18,899 bases of DNA from an uncultured Rhodanobacter sp. GTDB lineage: Bacteria > Pseudomonadota > Gammaproteobacteria > Xanthomonadales > Rhodanobacteraceae. The stretch lies in contig CAIKJM010000463.1 in NCBI GenBank assembly GCA_903827735.1, forward strand, positions 1-18,899, in the 5' to 3' direction. A program made the translations under genes and the position numbers. The notes beneath the pieces are model-generated. The model saw only the letters and a list, made by a program, of their open reading frames with translations. It was not told the origin of the DNA and did no database searches. Shown piece by piece: positions 15,126-18,899 of this stretch (the first letter of the stretch is position 1; each line of letters begins with the position of its first letter).

Positions 15126-15142
15126 TGCCCATGTATGATGCG
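15126..15142 (+). promoter_or_regulatory. Candidate NtrC enhancer site 2 of glnA
   Basis: TGCCCA-TGTAT-GATGCG matches the NtrC pattern at 8 of 12 positions, so it is weaker than site 1. Its centre is 32 bp from that of site 1, three helical turns, as for the paired strong sites of E. coli glnAp2. The spacing is the main support. Confidence 0.45.
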
Positions 15143-15205
15143 GTGAGTGGGTCTGCGATCGTCACCAAGCCGCGCAAAGGCTGGCAGAATCGGCGTTCCA
15201 CCCCG

Positions 15206-15221
15206 TGGCATGACGCTTGCT
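15206..15221 (+). promoter_or_regulatory. Sigma-54 (-24/-12) promoter of glnA
   Basis: TGGCATG-ACGC-TTGCT fits the sigma-54 consensus TGGCACG-N4-TTGCW except for one base, with the invariant GG and GC correctly 10 bp apart. Transcription should start near 15232, leaving a leader of about 25 bases with GAGG at 15246-15249 before the glnA ATG. This implies NtrC-activated expression under nitrogen limitation. Confidence 0.85.
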
Positions 15222-15256
15222 AAAACCGTTTGTTAATCACTAGCCGAGGTTGTTCT

Positions 15257-16669
15257 ATGTCCGCCGCCAAGAAAGTGCTCGATCTGATCCAGGAACATGA
15301 GGTCGAGTTTGTCGACTTCCGCTTCGCCGACATTCTCGGTGTCCACCACCACGTCAGTTTCCCCGCCCACAGCATCGACGACTCGACGTTCGAAGACGGC
15401 AAGATGTTCGACGGTTCGTCGATTTCCGGCTGGAAGGGCATCAACGAGTCGGACATGGTGCTGCTGCCCGATCCGGACACCGCCTATCTCGATCCGTTCA
15501 GCGCGCACACGCAGCTGGTTCTGCACTGCGACGTGCTCGAGCCGTCGACCATGCAGGCCTACGGCCGCGACCCGCGCTCGATCGCCAAGCGCGGCGAAGA
15601 ATTTCTGAAGTCCACCGGTATCGCCGACACCGCCTACTTCGGTCCGGAGCCCGAGTTCTTCATCTTCGATTCGGTGCGCTGGCAGAACGACATGGGCCAC
15701 GCCTTCTACGAGATCACCTCGCAGGAAGCGGCCTGGAGCTCCAAGTACAAGTACGACGGCGACAACACCGGCCATCGCCCGGGCGTCAAAGGCGGCTACT
15801 TTCCGGTGCCGCCGGTCGATTCGCTGGCCGACCTGCGCGCCGACATGTGCAAGGTGCTGGAGTCGCTGGGCCAGACCGTCGAAGTGCACCATCACGAAGT
15901 GGCCAACGCGGGCCAGTGCGAGATCGGCGTCAAGTTCAACACGCTGGTCAAGAAGGCCGACGAGCTGATCACCATGAAGTACGTGGTAAAGAACGTGGCG
16001 CACCAGAACGGCAAGACCGTGACCTTCATGCCCAAGCCCATCGTCGGCGACAACGGCAGCGGCATGCACGTGCATCAGTCGCTGAGCAAGGGCGGTGAGA
16101 ACCTGTTTGCCGGCGATCTCTACGGTGGCCTGTCGCAGACCGCGCTGTGGTACATCGGCGGCATCTTCAAGCACGCGCGCGCGATCAACGCGTTCTCCAA
16201 CTCCACCACCAACAGCTACAAGCGCCTGGTGCCGGGCTTCGAAGCGCCGGTGATGCTGGCCTATTCGGCACGCAACCGTTCGGCCAGCTGCCGCATCCCG
16301 TACGTGGCCAGCCCGAAGGGTCGCCGTATCGAGGTGCGCTTCCCCGATCCGATGCAGTCGGGCTATCTGACCTTCACCGCGCTGATGATGGCCGGCCTGG
16401 ACGGCATCATCAACAAGATCGACCCGGGCGCGCCGGCTGACAAGGATCTGTACGATCTGCCGCCGGAAGAGGAGAAGAACATCCCGCAGGTCTGCTCCAG
16501 CCTCGACGTGGCGCTGGAAGCGCTGGACAAGGATCGCGACTTCCTCAAGGCCGGCGGCGTGTTCACCGACGACTTCATCGATGCCTATATCGAGCTGAAG
16601 ATGAAGGAAGTCACCCGCTACCGCGCCAGCACGCATCCGGTCGAATTCCAGATGTACTACACGTTCTGA
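15257..16669 (+). CDS. glnA: Glutamine synthetase type I (GlnA)
   Basis: This 470-residue type I glutamine synthetase makes glutamine from glutamate, ammonia and ATP in a cytosolic dodecamer. Signatures in order are FDGSSISGW (51-59), the metal-binding EPEFFIFD, HHEVANAGQCEIG, the ATP-site NGSGMHVHQS, KRLVPGFEAPV and SASCRIP. Tyr399 in LYDLPPEE is the residue adenylylated by GlnE to lower activity when nitrogen is abundant, so this is the regulated GSI-beta type. Length and C-terminus (HPVEFQMYYTF) are complete. The ATG at 15257 fits the GAGG site; a TTG at 15230 in frame would fall at or before the predicted transcript start. A sigma-54 promoter with NtrC-like sites lies upstream and an intrinsic terminator follows, so it appears to be a single-gene unit with ntrBC elsewhere. 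Confidence 0.97.
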   Translation: MSAAKKVLDLIQEHEVEFVDFRFADILGVHHHVSFPAHSIDDSTFEDGKMFDGSSISGWKGINESDMVLLPDPDTAYLDPFSAHTQLVLHCDVLEPSTMQAYGRDPRSIAKRGEEFLKSTGIADTAYFGPEPEFFIFDSVRWQNDMGHAFYEITSQEAAWSSKYKYDGDNTGHRPGVKGGYFPVPPVDSLADLRADMCKVLESLGQTVEVHHHEVANAGQCEIGVKFNTLVKKADELITMKYVVKNVAHQNGKTVTFMPKPIVGDNGSGMHVHQSLSKGGENLFAGDLYGGLSQTALWYIGGIFKHARAINAFSNSTTNSYKRLVPGFEAPVMLAYSARNRSASCRIPYVASPKGRRIEVRFPDPMQSGYLTFTALMMAGLDGIINKIDPGAPADKDLYDLPPEEEKNIPQVCSSLDVALEALDKDRDFLKAGGVFTDDFIDAYIELKMKEVTRYRASTHPVEFQMYYTF

Positions 16670-16686
16670 GTTTTAGTCATTGCGGC

Positions 16687-16720
16687 AAAAGAAACGGGCG
16701 CTCAGGCGCCCGTTTCTTTT
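16687..16720. terminator. Intrinsic terminator of glnA, probably bidirectional
   Basis: A perfect 15-bp stem (16687-16701 with 16706-16720) with a TCAG loop has a GC core (CGGGCGC/GCGCCCG) flanked by A and T tracts on both sides. It starts 18 bp after the glnA stop. Read on the other strand it also has a T tract, so it would end the converging cysK transcript too. Confidence 0.92.
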
Positions 16721-16751
16721 TATGGCGCCAGCGCCATGTCCGACAGAAGTC

Positions 16752-17693
16752 TCAGCCGATATCGTCCGAGCCTTCGTTGACGCCTTCAAACAGAAAAGTC
16801 GACAGATAGCGTTCGCCGGTATCCGGCAGCATTGCCAGCAGCACGGAACCGTCGGGCGCCTCCTTGGCTACTTCCAGTGCAGCGGCGAGCGTGGCACCGG
16901 CCGAGATGCCGACAAATATGCCTTCCTTCTGCGCCAGGTCGCGAGCGGTATTGCGCGACAGCACGTCGTCCACCAGCACGATGCGCTCGGCGATGTCGCG
17001 ATTCAGCACGCCAGGCAGGAAGTCGGGCGTCCAGCCCTGGATCTTGTGCGGCTGCCATTCTTTACCCGACAGCAGCGCGGCGCCAGCCGGCTCGGTGGCG
17101 ATGACTTTCACGTCGGGCCGCGCCAGCTTGAGCACCTCACCCACGCCGGTGATGGTGCCGCCGGTGCCCCAGCCGCTGACGAAATAGTCCAGCCGTCGTC
17201 CGGCGAAATCGCGCAGGATTTCCGGCCCGGTGGTGTTGCGGTGGTAGGCGGGGTTGGCCGGATTGTCGAACTGGTTCGCGAGAAACCAGCCGTGCTTCTG
17301 TGCCAGCTCCTTCGCTTTGCGCACCATGCCGGTGCCGCGCTCCGCCGCCGGGGTTAGGAGCACCTTGCCGCCGTAGGCGCGAATCAGCTTGCGGCGTTCC
17401 ACCGAAAAGGTCTCGCTCATGACCGCGACAAACGGATAACCGCGCGCGGCACAAACCGCGGCCAGCGCCACGCCGGTGTTGCCCGAGGTGGCTTCCACGA
17501 CGGTCTGGCCCGGTTTCAGCGCGCCGTGCTTTTCGGCGTCCAGAATGATCGCCAGCGCGAGCCTGTCCTTGACCGAACCGGCCGGATTGAACGCCTCCAC
17601 CTTGACGTAGACATCCAAGTGCTTGGGTGCGAGACGGTGCAGCTTTACCACCGGCGTGTTGCCGATCGTGTCGAGAATGCTGTCGTAGATCAT
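16752..17693 (-). CDS. cysK: Cysteine synthase A (O-acetylserine sulfhydrylase)
   Basis: This 313-residue PLP enzyme joins O-acetylserine and sulfide to form cysteine. The Schiff-base lysine is Lys42 in NPAGSVKDR. The substrate loop is EATSGNTGVALA and the PLP-phosphate loop is GTGGTITGVG. PAYHRNTTGPEIL and the C-terminal DTGERYLSTFLF are typical of CysK rather than CysM. I chose the ATG at 17693 because GGAG precedes it and the family begins MIYxSILDTIGNTP; the in-frame start at 17741 adds 16 atypical residues. It lies 64 bp downstream of cysG on the same strand, so the two may be co-transcribed for sulfate reduction and cysteine synthesis. The stop is 31 bp from the shared terminator with glnA. 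Confidence 0.95.
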   Translation of the reverse strand: MIYDSILDTIGNTPVVKLHRLAPKHLDVYVKVEAFNPAGSVKDRLALAIILDAEKHGALKPGQTVVEATSGNTGVALAAVCAARGYPFVAVMSETFSVERRKLIRAYGGKVLLTPAAERGTGMVRKAKELAQKHGWFLANQFDNPANPAYHRNTTGPEILRDFAGRRLDYFVSGWGTGGTITGVGEVLKLARPDVKVIATEPAGAALLSGKEWQPHKIQGWTPDFLPGVLNRDIAERIVLVDDVLSRNTARDLAQKEGIFVGISAGATLAAALEVAKEAPDGSVLLAMLPDTGERYLSTFLFEGVNEGSDDIG

Positions 17694-17757
17694 GCGGGCT
17701 CCGGGAAAACAGGCGGGTGTAGGTGAGAGATCATCGCGCACCGCAACGAGAGTTGCG

Positions 17758-18899
17758 CTATGGCCGGTGAATCGCGCTCAGTCGGACGCCTTCGCCGCGA
17801 CGCTCTCTGGCCGGAAGCGATACTACGGCGGGCGCGGTGGGAACCCATGCAGCCCCGAGCGGCGCCTGCCCGAACCAGGCGAGCGAATGCGCCAGCGCAG
17901 CGACCTCACCGAGTATCAACAGGGCGGGCGATTTCACGGCGTGCGCCTGCGCCCGCTCGGCCAGCTGCGCCAGCGTGCCGGTGACGACCCGCTGATGTTG
18001 GCGCGTGCCGTTCTCGATCAACGCAAACGGCGTCGAGGCGGCGCGGCCGTGTTCGATCAGCCTCGACTGCAGCGTCGGCAGCTCACCGACGCCCATGTAG
18101 ACGCCCAGCGTTTGCCGCTCCTGCGCCAGCGCCGGCCAGTCGAGCGTATCCATGGAGGACTTGCAGTGCGCCGTGACAAAACGCACCGACTGCGCGTGAT
18201 CGCGATGCGTCAGCGGAATGCCCGCATACGCGGCGCAGGCCACCGCGGCAGTGATGCCGGGCACCACCTCAAATGGAATGTCGTGCTCGCGCAGAAACTC
18301 GAGTTCCTCGCCGCCGCGGCCGAACACGAACGGATCGCCGCCCTTCAAACGCACCACACGCTTGCCGGCGCGGGCGTGTTCCAGCAGCAGCGCATGGATG
18401 CCATCCTGCGTGGTGTGATGGTGGCCGGCCTGCTTGGCCACTTCGATGCGGTCGGCGTCGCGTCGCGCCAGATCGAGCACCTCGGAACTCACCAGCCTGT
18501 CGTGAAGAATCACGTCGGCCTCGTTCAATGCGCGCAGCGCGCGCAAGGTAAGCAGGCCGGGGTCGCCAGGACCTGCGCCGACCAGCACGACGGATCCAGG
18601 CGATCGCACCGGTGCTGAAGCGAGCAGCTGTTCCGCCGCCTCCATGGCGCGCTCCGGCTGACCCTGCCGCAGGAGCATGGCCACTGGGCCGGTAAAAAGA
18701 TCCTCGTAAAAACTGCGCCGACCGGACAGGTCCGGATGGCGCAGACGAATGCGCTTGCGCAATCGCGAGGCCAGCGAAGCCAGCGCGCCCAGCGAATGAT
18801 CGAGCAGCGTTTCCAGCCGCTCGCGCAGCAGGCGTGCCAGCATCGGCGCATCGCCGCCGCTGGAAATAGCGATCGTCAGCGGCGCGCGATCAATTACCG
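17758..18899 (-). CDS. cysG: Siroheme synthase CysG, 5' end beyond the window
   Basis: About 380 codons of a trifunctional siroheme synthase are visible. The frame stays open to the right edge, so about 90-100 N-terminal residues (the NAD-binding part of precorrin-2 dehydrogenase/ferrochelatase) are missing. The visible part begins with APLTIAISSGGDAPMLARLLRERLE, the end of the Rossmann domain, then the dimerisation region. The uroporphyrinogen-III C-methyltransferase domain follows, with VLVGAGPGDPGLLTLRALRAL, KRVVRLKGGDPFVFGRGGEE and VVPGITAAVACAAYAGIPLTHR. The enzyme turns uroporphyrinogen III into siroheme, the cofactor of sulfite and nitrite reductases, which fits cysK downstream. The ATG at 18843 is internal, not the start. 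The C-terminal tail after the last methyltransferase strand is about 25 residues of low conservation. Confidence 0.95.
   Translation of the reverse strand, partial: VIDRAPLTIAISSGGDAPMLARLLRERLETLLDHSLGALASLASRLRKRIRLRHPDLSGRRSFYEDLFTGPVAMLLRQGQPERAMEAAEQLLASAPVRSPGSVVLVGAGPGDPGLLTLRALRALNEADVILHDRLVSSEVLDLARRDADRIEVAKQAGHHHTTQDGIHALLLEHARAGKRVVRLKGGDPFVFGRGGEELEFLREHDIPFEVVPGITAAVACAAYAGIPLTHRDHAQSVRFVTAHCKSSMDTLDWPALAQERQTLGVYMGVGELPTLQSRLIEHGRAASTPFALIENGTRQHQRVVTGTLAQLAERAQAHAVKSPALLILGEVAALAHSLAWFGQAPLGAAWVPTAPAVVSLPARERRGEGVRLSAIHRP

Noticed and set aside
15233..16636. Open frame of 467 codons antisense to glnA
   Set aside because: It is a codon-bias shadow of the highly conserved glnA, with no recognisable domain.
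17758..18843. A complete stand-alone uroporphyrinogen-III methyltransferase starting at the ATG at 18843
   Set aside because: The frame continues upstream to the window edge with conserved siroheme-synthase residues (APLTIAISSGGDAP), so the ATG is internal to a longer CysG.

Overview
The window is GC-rich, densely coded gammaproteobacterial chromosome. Gene content and order (TorF-family porin, glnK, amtB, then glnA, with cysK and cysG close by) and the protein sequences suggest Xanthomonadales, probably Rhodanobacteraceae (Dyella, Rhodanobacter or Frateuria type). That placement is an inference from recognition, not from a search. No rRNA, tRNA, CRISPR array or insertion sequence was seen.

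Region 1 (about 200-3082, + strand) is a run of small envelope or stress-type proteins: a 51-residue DUF1328 membrane peptide, a DUF883 (ElaB/YqjD-like) helical protein with a C-terminal membrane anchor, a YqjE-like (phage holin superfamily III) protein, and an unrecognised 114-residue protein. An AI-2E/PerM-family (UPF0118) multi-pass membrane protein follows. The block resembles the E. coli yqjD-yqjE-yqjK cluster.

Region 2 (3098-10843) is a drug-efflux locus. On the minus strand the order of transcription is a periplasmic adaptor, a MexF-like RND pump, a NodT/OprM-type outer-membrane lipoprotein and a classical short-chain dehydrogenase. Junctions are 4 bp, 1 bp and an ATGA overlap, so this looks like one operon. 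A divergent LysR-type regulator starts on the other side, with a 19-bp dyad containing T-N11-A in the shared promoter region. An oxidoreductase built into the operon recalls the MexS/MexT/MexEF-OprN arrangement of Pseudomonas, with a different enzyme family.

Region 3 (10859-12427) holds uppP (undecaprenyl-diphosphatase, minus strand) and then about 770 bp without a convincing gene. This stretch is less GC-rich in its middle and contains several short perfect dyads.

Region 4 (12428-16720) is a nitrogen-assimilation cluster: TorF-like porin, PII protein GlnK, ammonium channel AmtB, a strong hairpin, then glnA. Upstream of glnA there is a near-perfect sigma-54 promoter and two NtrC-like sites 32 bp apart, and a textbook terminator follows the gene. 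Together these genes would take up ammonium, sense nitrogen status and make glutamine.

Region 5 (16752-18899, minus strand) is sulfur assimilation: cysG (siroheme synthase, N-terminus beyond the window edge) followed by cysK (cysteine synthase).

Most of the window is ordinary core metabolism and transport. The parts most worth a second look are the SDR coupled to the efflux operon, the LysR operator, the glnA control region, the dyad-rich gap before the porin gene, and the membrane-anchor motif shared by two genes of the stress cluster.
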